Shown here: positions 37,179 to 46,131 of the stretch, piece by piece
Numbering within the stretch: position 1 is the first letter of the stretch
Layout: each line of letters opens with the position of its first letter
Assembly (NCBI RefSeq): GCF_043642205.1
Contig: NZ_JBHZSG010000009.1
Coordinates: forward strand, 1-64,000
From: Thalassotalea_A litorea
GTDB taxonomy: Bacteria > Pseudomonadota > Gammaproteobacteria > Enterobacterales > Alteromonadaceae
Direction: 5' to 3'
DNA: 64,000 bases
Notes under the pieces: model-generated
The model's database searches: none
Seen by the model: the letters and a program-made list of their open reading frames with translations, nothing else
What the model was told of the DNA's origin: nothing
Program-made: the position numbers and the translations under genes

Positions 37179-37523
37179 ATGAAACAAACTATTTCTAAAG
37201 AAACACAAGCGCAAGCTATGAGCGTTGCCAAAGCGAATCAAAAGCCGGGGCAAACCAAAGAGCAAACAAAATTGATTGCCCAAGGCATCGAAAAGGGGAT
37301 CGCCGAGTATAAAAAGCAACAAAAAAAGCGTGCTCGTTCCGCAGATCAGCAACGAAAGCAAAACCTAAAAGCGCAACAACGAGACCTGAAAAGTAACTCG
37401 CAAAAATTGGATGACGCAGCAACTAAACAGGATACGGCTAAAAATACCGCGGCACTTTTGCCCTGGTCGTTGTTAGCACTGAGTTGGGTGTTGTTTATTG
37501 CCTATCTGTATTTCGCCGGTTAA
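37179..37523 (+). CDS. DUF2956 membrane-anchored small protein
   Basis: A 114-residue protein of the DUF2956 family found in Vibrio, Shewanella and relatives. It has the typical N-terminus SKETQAQAMSVAKANQKPGQ, with the repeating QTKEQTKLIAQGIEKGI, then a very basic KKQQKKRARSADQQRK stretch. One C-terminal membrane helix (LPWSLLALSWVLFIAYLYFAG) anchors it, with the basic part presumably in the cytoplasm. Function unknown. It converges with the HutD gene and overlaps it by 4 bp. Confidence 0.8.
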   Translation: MKQTISKETQAQAMSVAKANQKPGQTKEQTKLIAQGIEKGIAEYKKQQKKRARSADQQRKQNLKAQQRDLKSNSQKLDDAATKQDTAKNTAALLPWSLLALSWVLFIAYLYFAG

Positions 37524-38137
37524 TGCTTCGTTAACTGTATTAGAATAAAATTTTCACCCGTGATGGTGATAGCTGAAGGAGCATCGGTAGTGGCGCTAAC
37601 CTGCAATAAATGCCCGGAAGCTAATGACAATGGCGCGCTATCTGCATCGCCTAACGTGACTGAAAGCGCTTCACTCAAGCCGTAAACAAAACCGATATGC
37701 TCAATGGTATCCGTTACTGCAATATGCGTAGGATAGGTTGAAACCCGGGTTTTGAATACATCATGTGCGGTGATCACATTGAAATCGGTAATCGCACCAT
37801 CGTGTAATTTGGCAACCGTTTTATTTGCGCCATCGAAGGTAGCAAAGGAAAGGTGCTGATTTAGAATGTCTATCTGTTGTGGCTGTTGATCATTTTGTTG
37901 GTTGTTGAGTTGAGAATGACGGAGCGTCAATCCATTGCCTCTAATGAGTATCAAGTTTCGCAGGTAACCGGAAAAATCGGAAAATTGACCATCATCAACG
38001 ACATCGGCCATACTCAGGCGCCAGTCAAAATTATCGAGTGTCGCACCGTTATTAATGGCCAGTTCGATGGTCGAACCTTTACCATTTTTCCAGGGCAGGG
38101 ATTTAAAAGCAGCTGGCTCAATGATGTGATAAGGCAT
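37520..38137 (-). CDS. HutD/Ves family cupin protein
   Basis: HutD-family cupin of 205 residues. I start at 38137, where AAGGA is five bases from the ATG and the protein begins MPYHIIEPAAFKSLPWKNGKGST, matching the family's W-x-N-G-x-G-x-T opening. FDWRLSMADVVDDGQFSDFSGYLRNLILI is the second hallmark block. HutD members are linked to histidine use and Ves to cold response; no hut genes are here, so the role stays open. Confidence 0.85.
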   Translation of the reverse strand: MPYHIIEPAAFKSLPWKNGKGSTIELAINNGATLDNFDWRLSMADVVDDGQFSDFSGYLRNLILIRGNGLTLRHSQLNNQQNDQQPQQIDILNQHLSFATFDGANKTVAKLHDGAITDFNVITAHDVFKTRVSTYPTHIAVTDTIEHIGFVYGLSEALSVTLGDADSAPLSLASGHLLQVSATTDAPSAITITGENFILIQLTKH

Positions 38138-38659
38138 AGCTATCCTTAATGATGAGATAATGGCAGGTATGATAAGGCCCATGGTGCTTTTTTGCTAATA
38201 CAATGATGTATAAATTGTCGCTAAAGAAAACTTCCTGGCTTGCTCAATTTGTTCTGCGACTTTGCTGCGTTTAATTAACGCGTATACACCCCCTGTGTTT
38301 ATTGCGCATGTTTCACTTACACTTTTCATTGTCGTTGCCGGGATGGTGGTCAGTTTATCCGTAAACCCTATGCGAATTGATGATGGCTTTCAATCGAAAA
38401 AGTCTATAACCTACTAATATTTATAAATTTTATGTTTACATCTACATAATTCATTGCTAGCTTTAGAGCATCTTTATTGAGTGTCGCTACGTATCGTAAT
38501 GCGCGCTTTATTTGGCTTCTTCGTGAACCTGATTGATGCTAGATAAGTAAAGGTGACAGCCCCCTCAAACCAATATATTTCCATACCGGGAATGTACGGC
38601 CATGCTGTTCACATAGTTATTGTGAGGCCCCTAAAACATAATAAATAGGGAACAAAACA
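38138..38659. other. intergenic region before the subtilase gene
   Basis: About 520 bp between divergent genes (HutD and the secreted protease). It holds both promoters. I see no small gene, repeat element or RNA motif in it. Confidence 0.45.
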
Positions 38660-39784
38660 ATGAAAAAAACGCTTATTTCTTCCGCAGTGATTGCGGTGTT
38701 AAGTTCAGCAGCCCATGCAGAAGCGCCAACTTATGGTGGTTCTGCGTCACAGGGTGTTGAAAACCAGTGTATCGTGCAATTTAATGATGCGGTTGCCAAA
38801 CAAAATGTTCATGGCCTGGCTCATGGTCTGGCAAAACGTGCGGGTTCTAGTGTTAAACATGTTTACAAACACTCTATCAAAGGCATGACAATTAATATGC
38901 CATGTCATGCCGCACAAAAAGCATTCGCCAATGATGCTAACGTGACGCGTTTCACACCTGATGGTGTGGTTAGTGCAAACCGCGGTAAGCCAAACCCAAA
39001 TCCCGACCCCGATCCACAAGTCCTACCCTGGAGTGTAACCAGAGTTGGCGGTCCGGTGGATGGTAGCAGTTATACTGCCTGGGTTATCGATTCGGGTATT
39101 GATTTGGATCACCCTGATTTAAATATTGATGCCGATAGAGGTTTTACTGCGATTAAAGATGGTAAAAATTACAGCATGGATGATCTTGATGGTCATGGTA
39201 CTCATGTTGCCGGTACCATTGCCGCCATTGATAACGATATCGGTGTCGTCGGTGTTGCAGCAGGTGCGACCGTTGTGCCTGTCAGAGTCCTGGATCGTAA
39301 AGGCTTTGGTTCCTGGTCAGGAATCATCGCTGGCGTTGATCATGTTGCTGAAAATGCGGCCCCTGGCGATTGTGCCAATATGAGTTTGGGTGGCGGTGTC
39401 AATCAAGCCGTTGACGATGCAGTAGTTGCCGCCGCGAGTAATGGTATTATTTTTGCGATTGCAGCGGGTAACGACGGCCAACATGCTGACAATTCAACGC
39501 CGGCAAGAGCCAATGGCGAAAATGTTTACACAATTTCCGCGACCCAGTCCGATGATAGTCTGGTTTCCTGGTCAAATTTTGGTAATCCACCAGTAGATTA
39601 TGCCGCACCAGGTGTAAGCATTTTGTCACTTTACAAGGATGGCGGAACCGCGACAATGTCAGGAACGTCTATGGCAAGTCCCGCAGCGTGTGCTGTTTTA
39701 ATGCTAAGTAATGGTAATCCTTCTACCGATGGTGTAGCCGGAAATGACCCGGACGGCACCCCGGACCCGATTATCACCCTTTAA
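38660..39784 (+). CDS. secreted subtilisin-like (S8) serine protease
   Basis: Exported protease of 374 residues. Signal peptide to AHA (residue 20), then an inhibitor-I9-like propeptide to about 112, a proline/aspartate-rich PNPNPDPDP linker, and the peptidase domain. The catalytic triad is visible as Asp in VIDSGIDLDHPD, His in DGHGTHVAGT and Ser in SGTSMASPAA; the oxyanion Asn is in AIAAGNDG. Cys residues in QCIV, MPCH, GDCAN and ACAVL may form disulfides. It ends without a C-terminal sorting or pre-peptidase domain. Probably a general extracellular protease; monocistronic, with repeat elements directly downstream. Confidence 0.93.
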   Translation: MKKTLISSAVIAVLSSAAHAEAPTYGGSASQGVENQCIVQFNDAVAKQNVHGLAHGLAKRAGSSVKHVYKHSIKGMTINMPCHAAQKAFANDANVTRFTPDGVVSANRGKPNPNPDPDPQVLPWSVTRVGGPVDGSSYTAWVIDSGIDLDHPDLNIDADRGFTAIKDGKNYSMDDLDGHGTHVAGTIAAIDNDIGVVGVAAGATVVPVRVLDRKGFGSWSGIIAGVDHVAENAAPGDCANMSLGGGVNQAVDDAVVAAASNGIIFAIAAGNDGQHADNSTPARANGENVYTISATQSDDSLVSWSNFGNPPVDYAAPGVSILSLYKDGGTATMSGTSMASPAACAVLMLSNGNPSTDGVAGNDPDGTPDPIITL

Positions 39785-39805
39785 TTCAATAAGTTATTCT
39801 AGTTC

Positions 39806-39948
39806 CACTGAGTGTTCCCCACTCAGTGAGAATTTAAAAGCCTTTAAAACTCACCCTTTGGGAGTTTACCAGAGGTCCATTTACGACCCTAGATATCATC
39901 AATGTAGAACCACTATATCTTTGAAATCTATGATTAAAATGAACCTTT
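39806..39948 (+). repeat. degenerate, internally deleted copy of the MITE
   Basis: It matches the complete element next to it in the blocks CACTCAGTGAGAATTTAAA, CCTTTAAAACTCACCC, GGGAGTTTACC and CCATTTACGACCCTA, but it lacks the roughly 100 bp between the first two and is substituted throughout. It abuts the intact element. Confidence 0.7.
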
Positions 39949-40224
39949 ATACCAATCACATTAAATTATTGCTCACTCAGTGAGAATTTAAAGGCTTTAA
40001 GACAAGGCTTTGATTGTAGAGAATGGTTATTCCGCTCTCAAAAACAGCCAAAATCAGTAACGTAGTCCAAACGCCTTTAAAACTCACCCGTAGGGAGTTT
40101 ACCTTAAGGCCCATTTACGACCCTATATTTCATTAATATAGAATGACTATATCAACGAAACCTATGTTGTAACTGAACCTCTGCCCTAACTCTGAGTTGT
40201 GCACAAACTTAATGTGATTGGTAT
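39949..40224. mobile_element. complete 276-bp miniature inverted-repeat element
   Basis: The element begins ATACCAATCACATTAA and ends with the exact reverse complement, a perfect 16-bp terminal inverted repeat. It has no coding capacity. Other copies lie at 1-267 (cut by the window), 39806-39948, 54484-54580 and 59048-59152. No obvious target-site duplication flanks it. It is most simply a non-autonomous element moved by a transposase elsewhere; a structured intergenic RNA repeat is the alternative. Confidence 0.75.
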
Positions 40225-40259
40225 TATTAACTCTGGGCTATGCAAAAACTTAATGGAAT
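40225..40259 (+). repeat. extra partial right end of the MITE
   Basis: Directly after the complete element, TTAACTCTGGGCTATGCA and AACTTAATGGAATTGGT repeat its last 35 bases with changes, giving a third, truncated end in the same array. The remaining 231 bp up to the next gene (40260-40490) show nothing I can identify. Confidence 0.6.
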
Positions 40260-40490
40260 TGGTTTTAATTGATAAATGCTGGCTTTTTTATGTTTACGGT
40301 GTGGATGTTGACAGAGATGCTTAGCTGTTTGCACTTGTGTTGGGTAATATATTGAAATGTTTTGATATTTTCGAAATGTGTTGAATGAGTATGTTGCGGA
40401 GGGATTGGCGATTAAACCTGGTTCTTGCTTTGGGGAAGTTGTGGTATGGAACACAATTTCCGGCAAAGCGAGGTTACGAACGCGTCGTAA

Positions 40491-40658
40491 TTAGTTGTTT
40501 AGCAACCAGTTGAGAAATTTTTGGGTGTCGACTGAGCTATTGAGTTTTAGCGCTTTAGCGCCATTGTGGTCGGTAAAAATAACTTTATTATTATTTACAG
40601 ATACATTTTCTACAGGTGGGGCTACATGTAATTCTTGCCCGTTATATTGATACGACAT
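40491..40658 (-). CDS. 55-residue hypothetical protein
   Basis: A short open frame on the minus strand starting ATG at 40658 and reading MSYQYNGQELHVAPPVENVS, with VIFTDHNGAKALKLNSS in the centre and ending KFLNWLLNN. An AGGA ribosome site lies six bases before the ATG. The composition is protein-like (mixed polar and hydrophobic, no low complexity). There is no signal peptide, cysteine or known motif. It lies downstream of the cold-shock gene on the same strand, beyond that gene's terminator. Confidence 0.6.
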   Translation of the reverse strand: MSYQYNGQELHVAPPVENVSVNNNKVIFTDHNGAKALKLNSSVDTQKFLNWLLNN

Positions 40659-40900
40659 AATTGTCCTCGTTTTTGTTTATTTTAATATTTATTTCTCTTT
40701 AGTTTAGTTTGTTAATGGATAAATGCTTAATAGACTCAATATTAACTGAGAAATATGACAGTATTATTGCAGAGCGCATTTAAAACAGATTTAGAACAAA
40801 ATCAGAGTAAATGTTAGGGTAATTGAAAGATCGAACCAGTGGATTCTTGTGTAATGGGGGAGAGGATAATGCGACAAGAAATCAGGGAGTAGGATAAATC
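40659..40900. other. AT-rich promoter region of the 55-residue gene
   Basis: Non-coding stretch between the cold-shock terminator and the small gene. It must supply the small gene's promoter; no other feature is evident. Confidence 0.4.
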
Positions 40901-40926
40901 AAAAGGCCAGAGCGAACTCTGACCTT
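40901..40926 (-). terminator. intrinsic terminator of the cold-shock gene
   Basis: Read on the minus strand: AAGGTCAGAG, TTCG, CTCTGGCC then TTTT. It is a ten-base stem with one G-U pair and a UUCG tetraloop, 36 bp after the stop codon. Confidence 0.85.
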
Positions 40927-40961
40927 AATTCAAGCGACTGAAACGAGTTCAGTCCCGTTAC

Positions 40962-41165
40962 TTAGATAACAGTAACGTTTGCAGCTTGAGGACCTTTTTG
41001 GCCTTGCTCTAGGTCAAACTTTACTTTTTGACCTTCAGCTAGCGTTTTAAAGCCTTCAGAAGCGATAGCACGAAAATGTACGAATACATCTTTGCCGCCG
41101 TCGTCCTGAGTGATGAAACCAAAACCTTTATCTTCATTGAACCACTTAACGGTACCAGTAGACAT
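40962..41165 (-). CDS. cold-shock protein (CspA family)
   Basis: Single cold-shock domain of 67 residues that binds single-stranded RNA or DNA and melts RNA structure. The RNA-binding motifs are KGFGFI at residues 13-18 and VFVHF at 27-31; the start MSTGTVKWFNEDKG is typical. The gene has a long AT-rich 5' region (to about 41350), as expected for a cold-shock mRNA leader, and a strong terminator. Which paralogue of the CspA-CspE set this is cannot be decided. Confidence 0.95.
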   Translation of the reverse strand: MSTGTVKWFNEDKGFGFITQDDGGKDVFVHFRAIASEGFKTLAEGQKVKFDLEQGQKGPQAANVTVI

Positions 41166-41611
41166 AAATATTCCTTAAAAAATTAAATTGTGTTGCATAC
41201 GCAACGTGTATTGCCGAGAGGAACTAACTATTGGAAGTGGCTATATAAACAAAATCTTGCATGGATATCTAGAAGATAAACAAAAATTGGATCAAAGCTT
41301 GTAACAAATAACTATAGTACCTTCAGAAGGCGAGAGCATGTTACCACAATATTTTCACAATCACTAATTTTTATTTAAAACTTTATTTATTTGCCCAAAA
41401 AAGACTCTGGCTGTCTATTGAACGTTTAAATTTTTCCCTTGGAAATAGAGGGCTGAGAGGAATTTTTAACGAGTCGGAGATAACGCCGGAGTAAAGGTTA
41501 ATGTTACCTTTGTCGGGGGAAGTAGCTGCTGCTCATACCTGTCGTTGTGCTGACATATAGTTCTGGACAGATGCAAAAAATTCATGTCAACTAGGTTAAA
41601 AAATAACCAGG
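41166..41611. other. divergent region between csp and the sugar operon
   Basis: It holds the cold-shock mRNA leader on one side and the promoter of the transporter-GH94 operon on the other. No gene is visible. Confidence 0.5.
41493..41511. promoter_or_regulatory. AAAGGT-N7-ACCTTT palindrome before the sugar operon
   Basis: The sequence AAAGGTTAATGTTACCTTT is an inverted repeat of six bases with a seven-base centre, about 100 bp before the transporter gene. Its size and position suit an operator for a sugar-responsive regulator, but no regulator gene is adjacent. Confidence 0.35.
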
Positions 41612-42997
41612 ATGGCAAGTGTTATGGTTCAGGACGCGAATAGCAAACTATCAATTAAGGAATGCACGGGGTATGCGTGCGGCGATGTTGCCAGTAACTT
41701 CTACTGGCGGGTGTTTGATGTTTTTTTGTTTATTTTTTACACGGATGTATTTGGCTTACCTGCCGCTGCCGTAGGTACCATGATGCTGGTTACTCGTATT
41801 ATTGATGCGTTTTCTGACCCATTAATGGGAGCTCTAAGCGACCGCACACAAACTCGATATGGAAAATTCCGTCCTTATTTATTGTGGGGGATAATTCCCA
41901 TGATTGCCGCTGGCGTGCTCACCTTCACGGTACCGGATACAAGCGATACTGGTAAGTTGCTGTGGGCTTATGGCACTTATATTTTCATGATGTTGGCATA
42001 CACCTTTATTAATGTGCCATACGGAGCACTGCTTGGGGTGATCACATCGGATTCCCAAGAACGTACTAAATTGACCAGTTTTCGTTTTATCGGCGCCTTT
42101 ACCGGTGGCTCAGTTGTGGCGTATTTCACGCCCGAATTGGTAAGCGTATTAGGGGGGGACGATGAGAAACTTGGCTGGCAATTGACCATGTTGATCTACG
42201 GATTATTAAGCGCAATATTGTTTATCATTAGTTTTGCCACGACGAAAGAGCGGGTGCAATCCATCAATGCTCAGCCAGTTTCCATTAAACAAGATATCCA
42301 GGATCTGTTGCACAACAAACCCTGGCTCGTACTATTTTCTTTAGCGCTGATTATCATGATGACAATCACATTGCGGGGAAGTTCTGGTACCTTCTACTTA
42401 AAATATTTTGTTGGCCGGGAAGAATTAATCGGCCAATTTACCTTGCTTTACATGATTGCACTAGCCATTGGAGCGGCGATTACACCGTTACTTACTCGAA
42501 TCTTAGATAAGCGCCAGTTACTATTGGTGTTAATGACCTTAGTGGTGATCTTTTCTACGCTATTTTACTTCGTACCGCGAGAAAACCTGTTACTTATCTT
42601 TGGCTTACAGTTTTTAATTGGACTATGCCTGGGGCCTAAGTCGCCGCTGGTTTTTTCGATGTATGCCGATACTGCCGATTTTTCTGAATGGAAATATGGT
42701 AGAAGAGCAACAGCTATGATATTTTCTGCCGCAGCATTCTCGCAAAAATTAGGCGGAGCTCTTGCCGGTGGTGTGATGGGGTGGATTTTAGGCTCCCTCG
42801 GCTATCAGGCAAACCAGCAGCAATCGGCAGGTTCGGAACTGGGCATTGTGCTTCTTATGAGTTTATTGCCCGCTGCTTTTGCTTTGTTATCGGTATTGGT
42901 GATTTATTTTTATCCATTGAATGCCAATACCTTACAATCTATCCAACAGGATTTGACGTTAAAACGAAAGGAACTTTTGAATCATGGGTCAAGATAA
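41612..42997 (+). CDS. GPH-family sugar:cation symporter (MFS)
   Basis: Inner-membrane transporter of 461 residues related to MelB/XylP. About twelve hydrophobic segments are visible. Family marks are the N-terminal YACGDVASNFYWRVFDVFLFIFYTDVFG, DAFSDPLMGALSDRTQTRYGKFRPYLLWG, and the second-half block CLGPKSPLVFSMYADTADFSEWKYGRRATAM. It probably carries a disaccharide or aldonic sugar with Na+ or H+. Two close in-frame ATGs (41612, 41624) could both serve as start. It overlaps the GH94-gluconokinase gene by 14 bp, so the transported sugar is very likely that enzyme's substrate. Confidence 0.9.
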   Translation: MASVMVQDANSKLSIKECTGYACGDVASNFYWRVFDVFLFIFYTDVFGLPAAAVGTMMLVTRIIDAFSDPLMGALSDRTQTRYGKFRPYLLWGIIPMIAAGVLTFTVPDTSDTGKLLWAYGTYIFMMLAYTFINVPYGALLGVITSDSQERTKLTSFRFIGAFTGGSVVAYFTPELVSVLGGDDEKLGWQLTMLIYGLLSAILFIISFATTKERVQSINAQPVSIKQDIQDLLHNKPWLVLFSLALIIMMTITLRGSSGTFYLKYFVGREELIGQFTLLYMIALAIGAAITPLLTRILDKRQLLLVLMTLVVIFSTLFYFVPRENLLLIFGLQFLIGLCLGPKSPLVFSMYADTADFSEWKYGRRATAMIFSAAAFSQKLGGALAGGVMGWILGSLGYQANQQQSAGSELGIVLLMSLLPAAFALLSVLVIYFYPLNANTLQSIQQDLTLKRKELLNHGSR

Positions 42998-45900
42998 ACA
43001 CCCTTGCTATCACATTGACAGTGAACAGCATCAATTACACTTAACGTCCCCCACACGAATTCCTGGTGCCAGTGGTTATCTTTATAATCCGAGTACCTTA
43101 TTACAAGTAAATTGTCGTGGCTATGCCAATGCTATAGTTATGCAACCGGAGCCGAGCACGTATTCGACATCTCCGGTGCTGGAAGCAACGACATTTATAC
43201 AACCGGAAAAACAACATTTCGCCCATCACCCCGGACGATTTTTCTATATTAAAGACGAAACGAGCAATGAAATTTTTTCTTTGCCTTATGAACCGGTTCG
43301 TCAAAAAGACGCTGACTTTACATTTACCGTTGGTACCGATTGTCTTGAATGGCAGGTGCGTTATATGGCGCTCAACTGCCATTTGAAAGTGACACTCGAT
43401 AGTGAATTGGCTGTTGAAGTCTGGCAATTGGCTATTGAAAACCTCAGTGATGTTGAGCGTAAGCTCAGTATTTATCCGGCATTTAGCATTGGTTATCACT
43501 CGTGGATGAATCAGTCAGCAGGTTTTGACGCAGAGTTAGGCGCGGTAATTTCTACCTCTATCAGACCCTATCAGAAACTGGCGGATTACGAAAAAATCAA
43601 AGCATTAGCCAGCACGTGTTTTATGTTAAGTGACCGCCAGCCGCTGAGCTGGAGTGCCAACCTTAACCTGTTTGAAGGTGAAGGCGGCTTGCACAATCCT
43701 GATGGGGTGTGTGCTGAACAGCTTGGGTGTGAGTCGGCAGAATATGAAACGCCCATTGCCGTGCAGCAATTTCCGATGACCTTGGCTCCCAAAGCACATG
43801 GCCAGTTGCCTGTGCTGTTTGGGTTAGCAAAAGACACGGCGCAAATTCAAGATATTAAGCAGTTTTACTTTGCGGAACAATCCAGTCTGGAAAAACAAGT
43901 TAGTGTTAATTGCCAGGCTGCGCGTGTCAAAAATGCGCCAATCCAAATCAATACGGGTGACAGTGAATTTGATGAGTTTGTCTCTGTTTGGCTACCCAAA
44001 CAAATGGATTATCATCGCCAGTTGCAACGACTGACTACCGATCCACAAACCCGTAACTTTCTTCAAGATCTGATTGGGGTTGGTTACTTAAATCAAAAAA
44101 ACGTACGTCAGCGTATTATCCTGGCGCTATCACAACAAGCCAGCAATGGTGCGTTGCCGGATGGCATATTGATCAATGAAAACGCAGAGCTTAAATACAT
44201 AAATCAGGTTCCACATCAGGATATTAATGTTTGGTTACCAATAACGATGCAAGCGTATCTCGACGAACACGATGATTACGCCTTGCTTGAACAACATATC
44301 CCCTTTGCAGATTCTTCGGAATCAGTATCCGTTGCCCAGCATCTAGAACTGGCAATGGAGTATCTGATCACCAATCTCGATGATCGTCACCTGGCTTTGA
44401 TAGGCCAAGGGGACTGGTGTGATCCTTTAAATATGGCGGGTGCTGAAGGAAAGGGTATTTCTACCTGGCTAAGTTTAGCGACTTCCTGGGCACTGCAAAT
44501 TACAGCGCAGTTGATTAAACCATTTAACCAAACTAAGGCGGATGAATTTACCGCCTTATCGGCGACCATCAACGCAGCCGTTAACGAGCATTGCTGGGAT
44601 GGACAGTGGTATAGCCGTGGTATCACGGATGCTGGTAAACCATTTGGCGTAAATGCTGATCAACAAGGCAAGATTTTTCTTAATCCACAATCCTGGGCCT
44701 GGCTTGCCGGTGCTGCCGATGAAAAACAGTTTTTCGATTCTCAAGGAGCTATCGAAAGCCACTTGTTAACGCCTGCCGGCACTATGATGTTGGCTCCCGC
44801 GTATACCCAAATGCGCGAGGATATTGGTCGTTTAACTCAAAAGTTCCCTGGATGTGCGGAAAATGGCTCCGTGTATAACCATGCCAGTATTTTTCATATC
44901 TATGGTTTGTACCAGCAAAACCAATCGGATCTGGCGTTTAGCGGGTTGCATCAGATGCTTAGTTCTAGCCAGAATTACGAGCAACGCCAGCAACTTGGTA
45001 ATTTCATTCCCAACTATTATCGCGGCAATGTCGATAATCTAGAAGCCTATGCCGGACGTTCCAGTCAGCTGATCAATACCGGCACGATTGCCTGGTATTA
45101 TCGTTGTATTATTGAAGAATTATTCGGTTTGAAAGGTCATCGAGAAGGGCTACTGGTCGCGCCGAAATTTCCCGCGGGATGGCATCGCGTGTCTGCTATT
45201 CGCAAATTCCGTGGTGCGACCATTCGTATTGAGTATACCCAGGAGTCTGCCAATAAGCCGATGCGCCTGACCCTGGATGGTAAAGTGGTTCAAGGTAATG
45301 TGCTGAAAAACCTCAAAGCGGATACCGAATACCATTTACGCGTACAGCTTTATTTACCTGTGCCAGAGGCGCCGGAACCAGAAGAGGTTTCACTACCCGA
45401 AAATGACGTGAGCGAAGTGAATTCGTCAGCTCCACAGGGCGAAACTAAACAGAGCAGTGATAAAGGGGAGAGTGAAAAGGCTAATCGCAAAGTTGCGACC
45501 ACGGTAAAGCCTCATCAGTCAAAAACCGTACTAGCCTGGTCAGAAAAACAATCCAAAGCCTTGAACAAATACAAGCCACTGGATCCTGAGTTGCCCAATC
45601 TGTTTATTCTGATGGGAGTCAGTGGATCTGGAAAATCGACCCTTGCGGAAGAATTTTCCGCCCATTATGGCTACAAGTATATTGATGCGGATAGTTTCCA
45701 TACCCATGAAGCTAAAAAAATGATGGCCGAAGCGTTGCCATTAACGGATGAAATACGCAAACCCTGGATTGAATCCATTCAAAGTTATCTGCGCTCTCAG
45801 GCGCGCCGCAAACGTCATTGCGTCCTCGCGTATTCCGGGTTAAGAAAATTACAACGCCAATCTTTTGAAGAGCTACCATTTAATGTCAGAGCGGTATTTT

Positions 45901-46097
45901 TAAAAGTCGATAAAGACGTGCTGCAAAAGCGATTAGTGCAGCGCAAACAACACTTCTTTTCCGAAAAGCTGCTAATGAGTCAGTTTAAAGACTTTGAAAA
46001 AATTAGCTCTTCTGAGCCGATAGTGATTATTGATGGTAATCAGTCAATGCAGGATATGGTTGAGCAGATTAGCTTTGTGATGCACAGCGATGATTAG
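42984..46097 (+). CDS. GH94 phosphorylase fused to gluconokinase
   Basis: A 1037-residue two-enzyme protein. Residues 1 to about 785 are a GH94 (cellobiose-phosphorylase type) enzyme: beta-sandwich, linker helices and (alpha/alpha)6 barrel, with the likely general acid Asp480 in GQGDWCDPLN. A Ser/Glu/Pro-rich linker covers about 790-860. Residues about 870-1037 are a complete gluconokinase: P-loop GVSGSGKST at 878-886, DADSFHTHEAKKMM, TDEIRKPW, and RKQHFFSEKLLMSQF. A phosphorylase giving gluconate would feed the kinase directly, which points to cellobionate phosphorylase (products glucose 1-phosphate and gluconate). Cellobiose or another disaccharide remains possible for the GH94 half. No signal peptide: cytoplasmic, coupled to the transporter gene upstream. 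Confidence 0.88.
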   Translation: MGQDKHPCYHIDSEQHQLHLTSPTRIPGASGYLYNPSTLLQVNCRGYANAIVMQPEPSTYSTSPVLEATTFIQPEKQHFAHHPGRFFYIKDETSNEIFSLPYEPVRQKDADFTFTVGTDCLEWQVRYMALNCHLKVTLDSELAVEVWQLAIENLSDVERKLSIYPAFSIGYHSWMNQSAGFDAELGAVISTSIRPYQKLADYEKIKALASTCFMLSDRQPLSWSANLNLFEGEGGLHNPDGVCAEQLGCESAEYETPIAVQQFPMTLAPKAHGQLPVLFGLAKDTAQIQDIKQFYFAEQSSLEKQVSVNCQAARVKNAPIQINTGDSEFDEFVSVWLPKQMDYHRQLQRLTTDPQTRNFLQDLIGVGYLNQKNVRQRIILALSQQASNGALPDGILINENAELKYINQVPHQDINVWLPITMQAYLDEHDDYALLEQHIPFADSSESVSVAQHLELAMEYLITNLDDRHLALIGQGDWCDPLNMAGAEGKGISTWLSLATSWALQITAQLIKPFNQTKADEFTALSATINAAVNEHCWDGQWYSRGITDAGKPFGVNADQQGKIFLNPQSWAWLAGAADEKQFFDSQGAIESHLLTPAGTMMLAPAYTQMREDIGRLTQKFPGCAENGSVYNHASIFHIYGLYQQNQSDLAFSGLHQMLSSSQNYEQRQQLGNFIPNYYRGNVDNLEAYAGRSSQLINTGTIAWYYRCIIEELFGLKGHREGLLVAPKFPAGWHRVSAIRKFRGATIRIEYTQESANKPMRLTLDGKVVQGNVLKNLKADTEYHLRVQLYLPVPEAPEPEEVSLPENDVSEVNSSAPQGETKQSSDKGESEKANRKVATTVKPHQSKTVLAWSEKQSKALNKYKPLDPELPNLFILMGVSGSGKSTLAEEFSAHYGYKYIDADSFHTHEAKKMMAEALPLTDEIRKPWIESIQSYLRSQARRKRHCVLAYSGLRKLQRQSFEELPFNVRAVFLKVDKDVLQKRLVQRKQHFFSEKLLMSQFKDFEKISSSEPIVIIDGNQSMQDMVEQISFVMHSDD

Positions 46098-46131
46098 TTG
46101 CGGGTAAGGGTTCTCTGAATAAGGGGGAAGG

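Noticed and set aside
39806..40259. An insertion sequence with transposase
   Set aside because: No coding capacity for a transposase in any frame; the units are short non-coding elements.
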